Shown: positions 1-9,957, numbered from the stretch's first letter. The stretch: 64,000 nucleotides of DNA from Thermogemmatispora onikobensis (GCF_001748285.1 NZ_BDGT01000016.1:1-64000), one strand, 5' to 3'. Notes: generated from the sequence alone by a model not told the origin. A program made the numbers and translations.

Positions 1-1263
1 ATGGCGCGCTCGAAGATTGTGCCACTGAGCCGCTGGGAGCAGTTTGCCCGCGATGGTTTGCGCATGATCGGTGTTATGACCACGGTCGATTCGGGTACCA
101 ATCTGGTGCCTGGTACCTATCAAAGCGAGGAGCGCAACTACGGCGATGCGGTACTGCGCCCCGATCTGACCACCGCGGCGGTCGTACCCTGGCTGGATGC
201 CAGTGCCCGTGTAATCTGTGATGCCTTCTGGCCCGATGGCTCTCCTGTGGAATCGGCCCCGCGCTACGTGCTGCGCCGGGTCCTGGAGCGTCTGGCGGCC
301 CTGGGCTATCGTGCCCATACGGCGATCGAGTACGAGTTTTATTTGTTCCAGGATCTCCTGAGCAAGGAGCCTGTTTTCGATCGCCTGCATATTTTCCACA
401 CCCAGCGCAATGTCGCCTGCCCGGTGCCCTTGCAGATCATGGACCTCTTACCCGAGCTGGGCTTGCAAATGCTGACCTGCAATTGTGAATATGGCCCTGG
501 GCAATATGAAATCACCTACGACGCAGAGGATGCCCTGGTGGCTGGCGACTACGGCTATACCTTCAAGAATGGGGTCAAGATGATTGCGCGCCGGCTTGGC
601 TATCACGCTACCTTTATGACTCGCCCCTTCCTCGACCAGTCCTCTTCGGGGGCCCATGTCCACCTCAGTCTGCGCGATGCCAGTGGTCGCAATGCTTTTC
701 TGGACACCAACGATCGTCACGGCCTCTCATCCCTGGCCTACCACTTCATCGGGGGCCTGATCAAACACATGCCGGGGGCGCTGGCACTGTTGGCTCCGAC
801 GCCGAACTGCTACCGACGCTATTTGCATCATTCCTTTGCGCCAGTCAATCTCAGCTGGGGTCTGGACGATCGCACAGCCCTGGTGCGTGTCAAGAATACT
901 GGTGATGCCGGTACCCATATCGAGAACCGGGCCCCTTCGAGCATGAGCAATCCCTATCTGGCACTGGCTGCCACGATCGCCGCTGGCCTGCTTGGTCTTG
1001 AAGAGGAGGTTGTGCCGCCCACCCTGGCCGAAGGCCCGGCGGAAGAGCACGAGGCTTTTGCTCCACTACCAGCTACGCTAGAGGACGCTCTGCAGCATCT
1101 GGAGGCCGATACGGCTCTCCGCAATCTGTTGGGCATGCAGTTTACTGAGATCTTCATTAAGGCCAAGCGTCAGGAGCTGGAACGCCGCGGCGACTATGTG
1201 CGCCAGCGTCTCCAGGCTGCTGAACTGGAGTGGGAAGAGCAGGAGTATCTGGCCGACTTCTGA
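1..1263 (+). CDS. Glutamine synthetase family protein, 5' end cut by window edge
   Basis: ATP-dependent ligase of the glutamine synthetase fold, joining an amine or ammonia to the gamma-carboxyl of glutamate. Visible family motifs are EYEFYLF (metal-binding Glu, about residue 109), GPGQYEITY, SGAHVHLSL (metal His), a YRRY segment before the ATP-site region and ENRAPSSMSNPYLA near the C-terminus. The first visible residues, MARSKIVP, match the place where family members read about RGKxVP some tens of residues into the protein, so the ATG at base 1 is probably internal and the true start lies upstream. Two amino acid/amine permeases lie convergently downstream, which fits a gamma-glutamyl-polyamine or amine-utilising enzyme (PuuA-like) at least as well as housekeeping GlnA. 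The family is certain; the substrate is inferred. Confidence 0.9.
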   Translation: MARSKIVPLSRWEQFARDGLRMIGVMTTVDSGTNLVPGTYQSEERNYGDAVLRPDLTTAAVVPWLDASARVICDAFWPDGSPVESAPRYVLRRVLERLAALGYRAHTAIEYEFYLFQDLLSKEPVFDRLHIFHTQRNVACPVPLQIMDLLPELGLQMLTCNCEYGPGQYEITYDAEDALVAGDYGYTFKNGVKMIARRLGYHATFMTRPFLDQSSSGAHVHLSLRDASGRNAFLDTNDRHGLSSLAYHFIGGLIKHMPGALALLAPTPNCYRRYLHHSFAPVNLSWGLDDRTALVRVKNTGDAGTHIENRAPSSMSNPYLALAATIAAGLLGLEEEVVPPTLAEGPAEEHEAFAPLPATLEDALQHLEADTALRNLLGMQFTEIFIKAKRQELERRGDYVRQRLQAAELEWEEQEYLADF

Positions 1264-1464
1264 GCGGGGACGGACGGGCTGAGGCTGGGCTGGTGTGTTG
1301 CCAGCCTGGACCTGCCGCCAATGTCTGCCGCAAGCAGGACAACAAGAGGGACCGAGGTCGGTGCCTTGCCTGGTCCACTCGACCAGCGGGCACTGGCTCC
1401 GGTCCCTTGCCTTCTTGCCTGCAGGCGGATAGCGCGCATTCTGTGCCGCCGCCCGCGGAAGATG

Positions 1465-3105
1465 CTAGACGTCAGCGCGCAAGATGCGACCCAGGAATTC
1501 GTAGCGCTCGGGGTGGCGCCGCGCCAGATAGAAGGCGTAGAGCAATCCGATGATCACCCAGCCGATGACGAAGAGCGGCAGGATGTTCAACGGGAACGGC
1601 GTGGGGAAGAAGCCCAGGCCAGTAAAGAAGTCGCCGATGATCGGCAGTGGCGGCATGATGAAGGAGAGCAAGGGGATGAGCAGGAAGAGGCAGCTCACAA
1701 TCGGTGCGATCAGGTGGAGCAGCGGATTAAAGTTTGCGCGGTCGAAGCGCAAGGCAAAGGCAGGCAGCGAGAAATTCACCAGAATATAGACCACCAGGAA
1801 GCTGATCGTGCCAATTGTGGCCAGCCAGGCATAGCTGGTAATGCCGCTGGTCTGCGTGTAGACCTTGCCGTCGGCAATGCCCAGAGCGTAGCTCACGCTG
1901 CCATCGGGGTTGTTCTTCTGGATGATGAAGGCCAGGAAGATGATGACCAGAATCGTGAACAGGCTCTGAGCCATGATGGCATAGTGGGGACTCTTCCAGC
2001 GTGGGTGCGTACGCCCGAAGACGCGCGGCAGGATGCCCTCACGGCCCATCGCGTAGAAGTAGCGCACCATCCCATTATGGAAAGCCAGACAGGCAGCAAA
2101 GCTGCTCGTCGTGACGGCGATAATCATCAGAACCTTGAGCCAGCCACCGACGAAATGGTCAGCCAGATTGTAGTAGGGAGTCGGGGCGATGGTGATGTTG
2201 CCCAGGGTATCGCCGGCATGCTGCCAGCCAAGGCCGATGACGGCGCTATAGGTGGTCCAGATGTAGAGTATGGCCATGATCAGGATCACCGAGAAGATAG
2301 CCATCGGCACAGCCCGGCGCGGGTTACGCGACTCCTCGCCGTAGACGGCGCCAGCCTCGAAACCGATCCAGGACCAGATGCCGAGCGCCATCGCCACACC
2401 GATGCCCAGCACTCCACCCGGGGCGACCCCTTTCAGATCAGAGCCTGCGGGCGTAAAGGTGTGGAGCAGGTCATGACCCGAGGCCCCGCCACGGATGGTG
2501 ATCATCAGATCGAGCAGCACCAGGCTCCCGATTTCCAGCACCAGGAAAGGAGCCAGCCACCAGGTGGACCACTTGATGTCAAAGAAGGAGAGCAAAAAGA
2601 CGAGGACACAGCCGATCAGGGCGTAGGTCACCCAGCCCAGCGGCATCTGGAAACCGAGATAGGTGGAAATATTAATGTCTGCCAGACCACCAAAGGCCGC
2701 CTGAGAGGAAGCTTCGAAAATAGCGTAGCCGAAGAGCATCAGCCAGCCCGCCTGGAAGGCCGTGCCCGCTCCCAGGCCATGCCGTACCCAGGTATAGAAG
2801 CCGCCCGCCGAGGTCAGGCGACGCGAGAAATAGACGATCGAGATCCCGAAGAGCAGCAGCCCGATCGCCGAGAGCAGGAAGACCAACGGCACGCTGGCGC
2901 CAGCCTGTGCGGCCATGTTGGGGACATTAAAGAACATGGCCGCAATCGGCGCCGCCCCAGCGAAGCAGTAATACATGACGCTGGGCATGCCGATAGCATT
3001 GATGTGCAGCTTGTCGAGGTCCTGGCGCTGCTCCAGGGCAATGTCACCCTCGGGAAGGGCCGCGCCGGGCGCCGTCTGCCCCACCAATTCTTCCTGAGAT
3101 GCCAT
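1465..3105 (-). CDS. APC superfamily amino acid/amine permease
   Basis: Predicted integral membrane transporter of 546 residues with about 12-14 hydrophobic segments spread along its length. An APC-type core begins near residue 45 with small Gly/Ala-rich helices (FAGAAPIAAMFFNVP; later GGFYTWVRHGLG). The start is well supported: a strong Shine-Dalgarno GGAGGTGAT lies just upstream of the ATG. It would import amino acids or amines by proton or sodium symport, or act as an exchanger. It faces a glutamine-synthetase-family gene and is followed upstream by a second APC permease, so the three may serve one amine or amino acid pathway. The substrate cannot be read from the sequence. Confidence 0.9.
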   Translation of the reverse strand: MASQEELVGQTAPGAALPEGDIALEQRQDLDKLHINAIGMPSVMYYCFAGAAPIAAMFFNVPNMAAQAGASVPLVFLLSAIGLLLFGISIVYFSRRLTSAGGFYTWVRHGLGAGTAFQAGWLMLFGYAIFEASSQAAFGGLADINISTYLGFQMPLGWVTYALIGCVLVFLLSFFDIKWSTWWLAPFLVLEIGSLVLLDLMITIRGGASGHDLLHTFTPAGSDLKGVAPGGVLGIGVAMALGIWSWIGFEAGAVYGEESRNPRRAVPMAIFSVILIMAILYIWTTYSAVIGLGWQHAGDTLGNITIAPTPYYNLADHFVGGWLKVLMIIAVTTSSFAACLAFHNGMVRYFYAMGREGILPRVFGRTHPRWKSPHYAIMAQSLFTILVIIFLAFIIQKNNPDGSVSYALGIADGKVYTQTSGITSYAWLATIGTISFLVVYILVNFSLPAFALRFDRANFNPLLHLIAPIVSCLFLLIPLLSFIMPPLPIIGDFFTGLGFFPTPFPLNILPLFVIGWVIIGLLYAFYLARRHPERYEFLGRILRADV

Positions 3106-3500
3106 AAATCACCTCCAGTTCAGGTCTTGCTGTGAAGACCAGATCATCTGCAGAGCGCTTGATTGCTGAATAGCGATAAACCTGGTGTGATGCTGTCCTG
3201 GGTTAAGGCAACGCTGCTGATAGAGTGCACTGCTACTTTGCTTGCTGGCGCACTGGCTTGCTTACCCCTCCCTGCGCTACCTGCCCTGGCCCTGCCTTCT
3301 CCTCGATGAGAGGAGAGGGGCCAGCGCTGCAGCCTGGGAAAAAGCTGGGCGCCGGTTAGCAAACCGGTGCGCCACTCTCTCCCGTCTCTTCTCCCGCCGA
3401 TTTGCGGGGCAGCGGGCAACGGCGCTGACAGCGGTCCTGGCTGGCTGCCTCTGCTACCAACAATAACAGCAGAGCCAGACCCTGTCAACGCGCTTGCCGA
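3106..3500. other. 395-bp intergenic gap between two permease genes
   Basis: No credible gene is seen. The only clear signal is the ribosome-binding site of the downstream permease at its left end. I found no convincing -35/-10 pair on the minus strand and no T-tailed hairpin. Confidence 0.4.
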
Positions 3501-5009
3501 CTAAGCCCCATGCTCGATCTCTTGCCAGGCTGCTTCGCCGGTTGCAAACATGCTGATGATGGCACCAATCATCAGTGTGGCTGCCGTCAGACCTGCGACA
3601 ATCAGGCTCCACTGCTGGTTTGTCAGCAGCGGCACCCACGAGTTCAGGGCCGTGTCAATGATGGCGACAATGCCGGTGATCAGCCCAACAACGGCACTGA
3701 GCAGTAGCACGGGAATTGGCACAAGGCGGTTCAATAGCAGAGCCCGGCGATCACGTATATACAGTCCCAAGATCAGAATAAACAGGAAAATCGTGGAAAA
3801 GGCCCACAGGATGGTCCCGGCTCCGATACCGACGAAGTAGACTTCGAGAGACAGGTCCGCCGGATTACTGCCAAACATATAAGGAATGACCATAAAGAAG
3901 AGAATCGTGATGAAGATGGCTGCGGCAGTCTGAATGGCGACAGCGCGCGCTGGTTGGCGATTGGTGTTGAGGAGGCCCAGACCCACCGGGATGCGGCGGT
4001 CGAAGCCAGCCACCATCAGGAAGCGAGCGTAGATGTGGTTATAGACCATCGTCACCAGACAGAAGACACCTAGCATACAGACGGCCATCACATTGCCAGC
4101 CAATTTCCCCAGCGCGGTATCAACTGTGCTCACGAGGGCAAAGAGCACGTAGGCGGACTTTGGCCCTTCGACGACCAGGACGGCAAAGGTCACGAGGACA
4201 TAGCTAACCACCACGATCAGTGTCCCCCACAGCAAATGGCGCGTGATCAGGTGGCGACGTGTCTCTGCGCTGGGGGCGATCGTCTCCGCCTGCATGGTGA
4301 TCGGCAGATAAACCCCCAGATAGCCCAGGGTAATCACCCCAAAGAGGCCGAAGTTTCCTCCAGTCTTTGGGTCCCAGCTAATCAGCCAGTCCGAAAGCCG
4401 CGAGAAGCTCGCCGCCGGCGCGTGCCCGGTCACAAGCCAGACAATGCCCGCTAGAACGACTAGACCACTGGCGATCATTAAGAGGACAAAGGTGGCATTG
4501 GTAATGTTCTGTACCGTGCGGTGCGGCTGCACAGCCATGAAGCCCGAGATCAGGATGACAACGCTCAGGGCCAGACCTTGCTGCCAGGGAGCAGTCAGCC
4601 AGCCGCTGTTGAGGCCAGGGATGTAGCTGATCGCCAGGTCGCTGGTGGCCATCAAGAGTAAGGGAGCAGGCAGCCAAACGCAGAAGCCTACGAAGAAGCT
4701 CATGTAGCTGCCGAAGATGCGATAGGCCCAGTTGTAGAGCGAGCCTTCATGTGGAAAGATGACGCTCAGTTGGGCGGTGACAACGGCACAGGGCACGAAG
4801 AAAAGGATCGCTCCTACTAGCCAAAAGGTAATGCCTGCCGCTCCGCCCGCAATGGCATTAGAGACGTTCGTCGGGAAGAAGATCAGTAACACATACAGCG
4901 TTATCAGGTCCCAGCTTGTCAAAATCGCCGGCATGACCTTGGCTGGATACTCTTCAGAAGTCAGTACATGCGGCGGTCTCTCCCCCCGTGACCGGCTACT
5001 GGTGATCAT
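3501..5009 (-). CDS. APC superfamily amino acid permease
   Basis: A 502-residue transporter with hydrophobic segments throughout, starting with a cytosolic N-terminus and then an APC-like first helix ending TNVSNAIAGGAAG. The ATG at 5009 is preceded by AAGGAGGTTCC at good spacing. A longer reading frame from 5039 would bury that ribosome-binding site, so the shorter start is chosen. The loop GSLYNWAYRIFGSYMSFF resembles the helix 2-3 region of amino acid permeases. It is only distantly similar to the neighbouring permease at 1465-3105, so the two probably have different substrates. The region upstream (5040-5180) is AT-rich and is the likely promoter region. Confidence 0.88.
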   Translation of the reverse strand: MITSSRSRGERPPHVLTSEEYPAKVMPAILTSWDLITLYVLLIFFPTNVSNAIAGGAAGITFWLVGAILFFVPCAVVTAQLSVIFPHEGSLYNWAYRIFGSYMSFFVGFCVWLPAPLLLMATSDLAISYIPGLNSGWLTAPWQQGLALSVVILISGFMAVQPHRTVQNITNATFVLLMIASGLVVLAGIVWLVTGHAPAASFSRLSDWLISWDPKTGGNFGLFGVITLGYLGVYLPITMQAETIAPSAETRRHLITRHLLWGTLIVVVSYVLVTFAVLVVEGPKSAYVLFALVSTVDTALGKLAGNVMAVCMLGVFCLVTMVYNHIYARFLMVAGFDRRIPVGLGLLNTNRQPARAVAIQTAAAIFITILFFMVIPYMFGSNPADLSLEVYFVGIGAGTILWAFSTIFLFILILGLYIRDRRALLLNRLVPIPVLLLSAVVGLITGIVAIIDTALNSWVPLLTNQQWSLIVAGLTAATLMIGAIISMFATGEAAWQEIEHGA

Positions 5010-5181
5010 GGAACCTCCTTCAATGATTGCAGTTCCCACGTGCTCTCACCATAGCAGATACTTTCATACATGTCAATGCATTTGTCTCACAAATGCAATA
5101 AATGTATGTTGTTATAACATCTCTATAAAGGAGCCAGAGGGGAAGCAAGCAGGCTATGCTTGGAGGGAGAGTCTGGGTGGA

Positions 5182-6147
5182 TTAACTGTTCAGTAGGGCT
5201 ATGGCGGGTGCGAGGGACTCCATATATTCTTCCCAGACTACCCAATAGGAAATGTGATACTGCTGATGATAGTGGAGTAATTGGGTGGAGATCTCTTCTG
5301 GGTTGCCGGTGAGGAAATAGGGTGTCGTAGCGACCTCCTGCTCGCTGAGACCGTAGCGAGAGGCGACCTGGGCCAGGGCCTGCTGACGCTCGTCAGTCAA
5401 GATGACTTCAAGAACGATCAGGTTCAGTTCGAGGGAGGCAAAGCGAGGACCGGCGGCCTGGCGCACCCAGGTCAGCTTCTCAGCCAGAGCGGGGGCCAGG
5501 GCATCCTGTATATCCAGACTCTGATTCATGTGGCCGGCCACGCTGATGGTCTGTGTCCGTGGGGAGAAGCCGACGATGGTCGCCTCGCGTGCCGCCAGCG
5601 AGAGCAGACGTTTGCCGCTGCCGCCCACCAGAATCGGCGGATAGGGGCGCTGCTGCGGTTGCAGGGCGAGAGCCAGCCCCTCGATCGTGTAGTGCTGACC
5701 ACTAAAGTGGAGCCGCTCGCCGGCGAGCAGCGCCTTGATAATTTGCAACGATTCTGCGAGCCGCTCGATGCGCACGCCGGGCGAGGCAAAGGGAATACCG
5801 CACTGCTGGTACTCACTGGCCATCCAACCGGCCCCCAGGCCCAGCTCAAAGCGTCCGCCCGAGAAGACATCGAGGGTGGCCACCTCGCGCGCCAGCATGA
5901 CGGGATGGCGGAAATCGTTGGCGAAGACATAGCTGCCCACGCGCAAGCGCGTGGTGGCCGCGGCAATGTGGGCCAGAGCCAGTGTTGTTGCAAACTGGTC
6001 TCCGATGTGGTCGGGCAGCAGAAAAGTTGAGTAGCCCAGCTGTTCAGCGCGCTGCGCCTGCGCTAGCAGGGTCGTCAGATCAGGTGTGGTGTTGTGTGAG
6101 AGGACGCCGAAGCGCAGGGGACGACGATTGTCAGGCAGCTTACTCAT
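5182..6147 (-). CDS. LLM-class (F420- or flavin-dependent) oxidoreductase
   Basis: A 321-residue TIM-barrel protein of the luciferase-like monooxygenase family. Recognisable blocks are RFGVLSHNTT at the N-terminus, YSTFLLPDHIGDQFA, RLRVGSYVFANDFRHP, ARE-VATLDVFSGGRFELGLGAGW and the ILVGGSGKRLLSLAARE block that helps bind the cofactor. The overall pattern fits the MSMEG_2516-type F420-dependent subgroup, but the choice of F420 over FMN is inferred. It lies downstream of accC-fabF-accB on the same strand, after a 289-bp gap containing a short tandem repeat, so co-transcription is possible but not shown. GGAG lies about 11 nt before the ATG. Confidence 0.85.
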   Translation of the reverse strand: MSKLPDNRRPLRFGVLSHNTTPDLTTLLAQAQRAEQLGYSTFLLPDHIGDQFATTLALAHIAAATTRLRVGSYVFANDFRHPVMLAREVATLDVFSGGRFELGLGAGWMASEYQQCGIPFASPGVRIERLAESLQIIKALLAGERLHFSGQHYTIEGLALALQPQQRPYPPILVGGSGKRLLSLAAREATIVGFSPRTQTISVAGHMNQSLDIQDALAPALAEKLTWVRQAAGPRFASLELNLIVLEVILTDERQQALAQVASRYGLSEQEVATTPYFLTGNPEEISTQLLHYHQQYHISYWVVWEEYMESLAPAIALLNS

Positions 6148-6247
6148 AGGCTACGACACTCCTTATCTCAGCCCGCCTTCTTCCCGGCAACAGGGTGCTC
6201 TTAATGGGGACAGGCAGGAAGGCAGGGAAAAGGGACCTGCCGGTCTG

Positions 6248-6283
6248 CTGGCTGTGCTGGCTGTGCTGGCTGTGCTGGCTGTG
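6248..6283. repeat. Four tandem copies of a 9-bp unit (CTGGCTGTG)
   Basis: Four exact head-to-tail copies of CTGGCTGTG lie in the gap between accB and the LLM oxidoreductase, with a degenerate partial copy on each side. They are not in a credible gene. The array is short and has no spacers, so it is a simple tandem repeat. Confidence 0.85.
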
Positions 6284-6436
6284 CCAGTTGTGCCGGCCCC
6301 GCAGGGAGCCTCTTGCTCCCGACCAGGTCCCTGGAGAAACAGAGATTGGCTCTCGTGCTTCCTCCTCATGGTTGCCTGCTGGCAGCCAGGCGGAAGAGGA
6401 TCACTTGTCTTCTACGGCTTGGTCAAGTGACTCCGA

Positions 6437-6955
6437 CTAAACCGGCTCAACGCGCAAGAGTACCTCATCCTTCTGGACGACTGCGCCGTTCTCTACCAGG
6501 ATCTTGGTCACGCGCCCGGCGACCGGGGAAGGCACCTCGTTAAAGGACTTCATGGCCTCGATCAGGGCCACGGTTTGACCGACCTGGATGACATCGCCGA
6601 CCGAGATGAAAGGTGGTGCATCCGGCGAGGGAGCGGAGTAGTAGACTCCCGAGAGCGGCGCTACGATCGGCAGCGTGCGTTCCTCCTCGCGGCTCTTAGC
6701 CGAGGCGGCCTTGCCGGTTCCTACCGTTCGTTTCGCCGCGCCCTGGCTGCGTGCCATCGTCACGGGCTGTGCCACCACCTCGCTGACGGTCGGAGCGGTT
6801 ACCAGCACCATCCCAGGTTGGCGGCGGATGATAATCTCCAGCTCGTTCTCATTTAGCTCCAGCTCGGCCACCGAGCTGCCTTCGAGCGCGTGCACCAGTT
6901 GCTCCAGGCGCTCGATCCAGGCCGTCTTCCGATCTTCTTCCTTAGTGCTCATCAT
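6437..6955 (-). CDS. accB: Biotin carboxyl carrier protein of acetyl-CoA carboxylase
   Basis: Carries the biotin that shuttles carboxylate between biotin carboxylase and carboxyltransferase in malonyl-CoA synthesis. The C-terminal biotinyl domain has the lysine-bearing motif EAMKSFNEV, with K as the biotinylation site; Ser follows the lysine where Met is commonest. The N-terminal part (IERLEQLVHALEGSSVAEL) matches the helical BCCP N-domain, followed by a Pro/Ala/Ser-rich linker. The frame is open up to 7045, but BCCP proteins are usually 150-175 residues, so the ATG pair at 6955/6952 is preferred, giving about 172 residues. It lies on the same strand downstream of fabF and accC. Confidence 0.9.
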   Translation of the reverse strand: MMSTKEEDRKTAWIERLEQLVHALEGSSVAELELNENELEIIIRRQPGMVLVTAPTVSEVVAQPVTMARSQGAAKRTVGTGKAASAKSREEERTLPIVAPLSGVYYSAPSPDAPPFISVGDVIQVGQTVALIEAMKSFNEVPSPVAGRVTKILVENGAVVQKDEVLLRVEPV

Positions 6956-7104
6956 TGCTCTCGCTTGCAGATTAGTGGATATGGCAAACCGGAGCAGGCC
7001 ATAGCCGGGACCTCTCTCCCAGTGCGTGCCTTGCACGAGGCTCATCTACCCCGGTTCGCTCAGACTCGAGGGGTGAGCAGACAGCAGCGTAGCGAAGCTG
7101 CTGA

Positions 7105-8349
7105 CTACTCGCCCTCCTCGTAGCGCTTGAAGATCAGGCAGGCGTTGTGGCCACCGAAGCCCATCGAATTGGACATAGCTACTCTGACCTGGGCCTGGCG
7201 CGCCTGGTTAGGCACATAGTCCAGATCGCAATCGGGGTCGGGATGATGCAGATTAATGGTTGGTGGAATAATGCCGGTGAGCAGGGTCATGATGCTGATG
7301 ACCGCCTCAACGGCTCCTGCCGCCCCGAGGGTGTGGCCGGTCATCGACTTTGTGGAGCTGATCGCCAGGCGATAGGCGTGCTCGCCGAAGCAGGTCTTGA
7401 TAGCCTGGGTTTCGGTGCGATCGTTATAGGGCGTCGAAGTGCCGTGCGCATTGATATAATCAACATCTTCGGGCCGCAGGCCAGACTTGCGCAGGGCCAT
7501 CTGCATCGCGCGCACCAGGCCCGCGCCACCAGGAGCAGGCTCGGTCACATGGTGAGCATCGCCCGTGGCGCCGTAGCCGACCATCTCGGCCAGGATCGTC
7601 GCGCCGCGCGCCCTGGCAAACTCCAGCTCTTCCATAATGAGCACCGCCGCTCCTTCGCCCATCACAAAGCCGTCGCGGGTCGCATCGAAAGGACGGCTGG
7701 CCCCCTGGGGATCATCGTTGCGTCGTGAAAGGGCATGCATGTTGTCGAAGGCGGCGATAGCGATCGGCGTAATGCCGCGCTCGGAGCCGCCGGCGATCAT
7801 GGCCCGTGCGTCGCCGCGCCGGATAGTCTCCCAGGCCTCACCGATCGTATGGGCGCTGGTCGCGCAGGCCGAAACAGCGGCCCAGTTGGGACCGCGCGCC
7901 CCCGTCATGATCGAGACAATGCCTGGGGCGCCATCGACAATCATCATGTTGATGAAGAACGGGCTGATGCGGTCTGGCCCCCGTTCAAAGAGAATGCGAA
8001 ACTGCTCGTGGAGGGTCATCAGGCCGCCGATGCCGCTGCCGATATAGACCCCCACATCGTCGGCGATCTCCTCGTTGATTTCCAGGCGAGCTTGAGCCAG
8101 CGCCTGCTTGGTGGCGGCGATAGCGATATGCTGGTAGGGGTCGGTGCGGCGGATCTCCTTGCGGTCCATATAGGCCGCGGGATCGAAGTTTTTGATCTGG
8201 CCCCCGAATTTCACGCGGAAGGGGCTGGTATCGAAGCCGACGATTTCGGCGATGCCGGATTTCCCTTGGCAGAGGGCTTCCCAGGAAGACGCCACATCGT
8301 TCCCCAGGGGAGTAATCAGCCCTAAACCGGTTACAACGACACGTCTCAT
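7105..8349 (-). CDS. fabF: Beta-ketoacyl-ACP synthase II
   Basis: Condenses malonyl-ACP with acyl-ACP in fatty acid elongation. The 414-residue protein has the complete KAS II active site: the nucleophilic Cys in VSACATSAHTIGEA (about residue 163), the first His in NAHGTSTPYND, the Lys in TKSMTGH and the second His in GHTLGAAGAVEAV. The N-terminus RRVVVTGLGLITPLGNDV is typical, and GAGGAGGTGACG lies directly before the ATG. It sits between accC and accB with gaps of about 150 bp, so malonyl-CoA supply and chain extension are grouped. No acpP, fabD, fabG or accA/D is in this window. Confidence 0.96.
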   Translation of the reverse strand: MRRVVVTGLGLITPLGNDVASSWEALCQGKSGIAEIVGFDTSPFRVKFGGQIKNFDPAAYMDRKEIRRTDPYQHIAIAATKQALAQARLEINEEIADDVGVYIGSGIGGLMTLHEQFRILFERGPDRISPFFINMMIVDGAPGIVSIMTGARGPNWAAVSACATSAHTIGEAWETIRRGDARAMIAGGSERGITPIAIAAFDNMHALSRRNDDPQGASRPFDATRDGFVMGEGAAVLIMEELEFARARGATILAEMVGYGATGDAHHVTEPAPGGAGLVRAMQMALRKSGLRPEDVDYINAHGTSTPYNDRTETQAIKTCFGEHAYRLAISSTKSMTGHTLGAAGAVEAVISIMTLLTGIIPPTINLHHPDPDCDLDYVPNQARQAQVRVAMSNSMGFGGHNACLIFKRYEEGE

Positions 8350-8505
8350 TACGTCACCTCCTCTATAGTCGGGTTCCCTCAGCCGCTCGCGGGCCAGCGG
8401 GCGGGCCGACCAGCCAGATCGACCAGCCGGGAACGAGCGCGGAGCGGCAAGGAGAGGCCCGCTGAGAACCCAGCGAGACCTGACGCGAACCCCGTGCGGA
8501 CCCGG

Positions 8506-9855
8506 TCAGATGCCAAGTGAGGCAGCCTCCTCCTGGAGGAACCGGGTATAGGCTTCTCCGCGGATAAAGACCTGGTGCCTGAGCAGGCGCTGGTGGAAGG
8601 GAATCGTCGTGGGCAGGCCCTCGATGATGAACTCATCGAGCGCGCGCTGCATCCGCGCAATGGCGGCGTCGCGATCCTCGGCCCACACGATGAGCTTGGC
8701 CAGCAGCGAGTCATAGTGTGGAGGAACCGAGTAGCCGGCATAAAGATGGCTATCGACGCGCACTCCCGGGCCGCCAGGCGGTAGATACTTCTCCACCAGG
8801 CCGGTCTGCGGACGAAAATCGGCCTCCGCATCCTCTGCCGTGATCCGGCACTCGATGGCGTGGCCGCGGAACTGGATGTCCTCCTGTTTCAGGCGCAGCG
8901 GCTCGCCGGCAGCAATGCGGATCTGCTCCTTGACGAGGTCGACGCTTGTCACCAATTCGGTGACCGGGTGCTCCACCTGTAGGCGTGTGTTCATCTCCAT
9001 GAAATAGTAGCGGTTCTCATCGTCGAGGAGGAACTCCAGCGTACCGGCGTTGGTATAGCCGATTTGCTGCACGGCCCGAATGGCCTTCATGCCGATCTCT
9101 TGCCGTAGCTCGGGAGGCAGCAAGGGGCTGGGCGACTCCTCAAGCACCTTTTGATTGCGACGCTGGCAGGAGCAGTTACGCTCGCCCAGGTGAACGCCAT
9201 TACCGTGATGATCGGCAAGCACCTGGATCTCGATGTGTCGCGCTCGCGGCAGATAGCGCTCTAGATAGAGGCCATCATCGCGGAAAGCCTCACGCACCTC
9301 GTTCTGGGCCAGGGTGAAGACGCGCTCAAACTCGTCAGGGCTGTTGACGAGACGGATGCCACGCCCTCCTCCGCCGGCGGCAGCCTTCAGCATGAGGGGA
9401 AAGCCGATCTCGCGCGCGGCCTCTCGCGCCTCCGCCAGCGTGCGTAAGACGCGGGTGCCCGGTAGCATCGGCAGCCCGGCGGCGGCCATCGCCTCGCGAG
9501 CTGAAACCTTATCGCCCATGATCGCCATCGCCGTGGCGGAAGGACCGATAAAGGTGAGATTCACATCTGCGCAGATCTGGGCAAAGCTGGGATTCTCTGA
9601 GAGGAAACCATAGCCGGGATGAATAGCTTCGGCCCCGGAGATAAGAGCGGCGCTGATAATATTCGGAATATTAAGATAACTCTTGCCGCTTGGCCCCGGT
9701 CCTATGCAGATGTGCTCGTCCGCCATGCGTACCGGCAGCGAATCGCGATCGGCCTCTGAATGGGCGATGATGGTGCGAATGCCCATCTCACGGCAGGCAC
9801 GGATGATCCGTACGGCGATTTCGCCACGGTTAGCAATGAGGATTTTTCGAAACAT
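8506..9855 (-). CDS. accC: Acetyl-CoA carboxylase, biotin carboxylase subunit
   Basis: ATP-grasp enzyme that carboxylates biotin on BCCP. Its 449 residues equal the family's usual length. Motifs are the start MFRKILIANRGEIAVRIIRA, the glycine-rich ATP loop AAGGGGRGIR (about residue 165), HIEIQVLADHHGNGVHLGER, and the catalytic block MEMNTRLQVEHPVTE. It appears to be the first gene of the accC-fabF-accB group, with an extended -10 promoter about 100 bp upstream. No carboxyltransferase domain is fused, so accA and accD must lie elsewhere. Confidence 0.97.
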   Translation of the reverse strand: MFRKILIANRGEIAVRIIRACREMGIRTIIAHSEADRDSLPVRMADEHICIGPGPSGKSYLNIPNIISAALISGAEAIHPGYGFLSENPSFAQICADVNLTFIGPSATAMAIMGDKVSAREAMAAAGLPMLPGTRVLRTLAEAREAAREIGFPLMLKAAAGGGGRGIRLVNSPDEFERVFTLAQNEVREAFRDDGLYLERYLPRARHIEIQVLADHHGNGVHLGERNCSCQRRNQKVLEESPSPLLPPELRQEIGMKAIRAVQQIGYTNAGTLEFLLDDENRYYFMEMNTRLQVEHPVTELVTSVDLVKEQIRIAAGEPLRLKQEDIQFRGHAIECRITAEDAEADFRPQTGLVEKYLPPGGPGVRVDSHLYAGYSVPPHYDSLLAKLIVWAEDRDAAIARMQRALDEFIIEGLPTTIPFHQRLLRHQVFIRGEAYTRFLQEEAASLGI

Positions 9856-9957
9856 AGCTGTTGATCGAACAGGACGAGCGCAGGGAACCTGCGCGGTCCG
9901 TGCTTGCTCTCATGGTGATGTTCCCTAACCTGATATGGCAGGGGCAATTTACGGGTT

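Noticed and set aside
1282-1307. Hairpin AGGCTGG/CCAGCCT after the glutamine synthetase gene, as a terminator
   Set aside because: The loop is long (12 nt) and no T tract follows on either strand.
1321-3135. 604-residue plus-strand frame
   Set aside because: It is the complement of the APC permease gene, rich in Gln/Asp/Arg with no domain, and lacks a ribosome-binding site. The minus-strand frame has clear membrane spans and a strong Shine-Dalgarno.
6248-6283. Possible CRISPR or regulatory repeat array
   Set aside because: The 9-bp units are directly adjacent, with no spacers, and the array is far too short. It is a simple tandem repeat.
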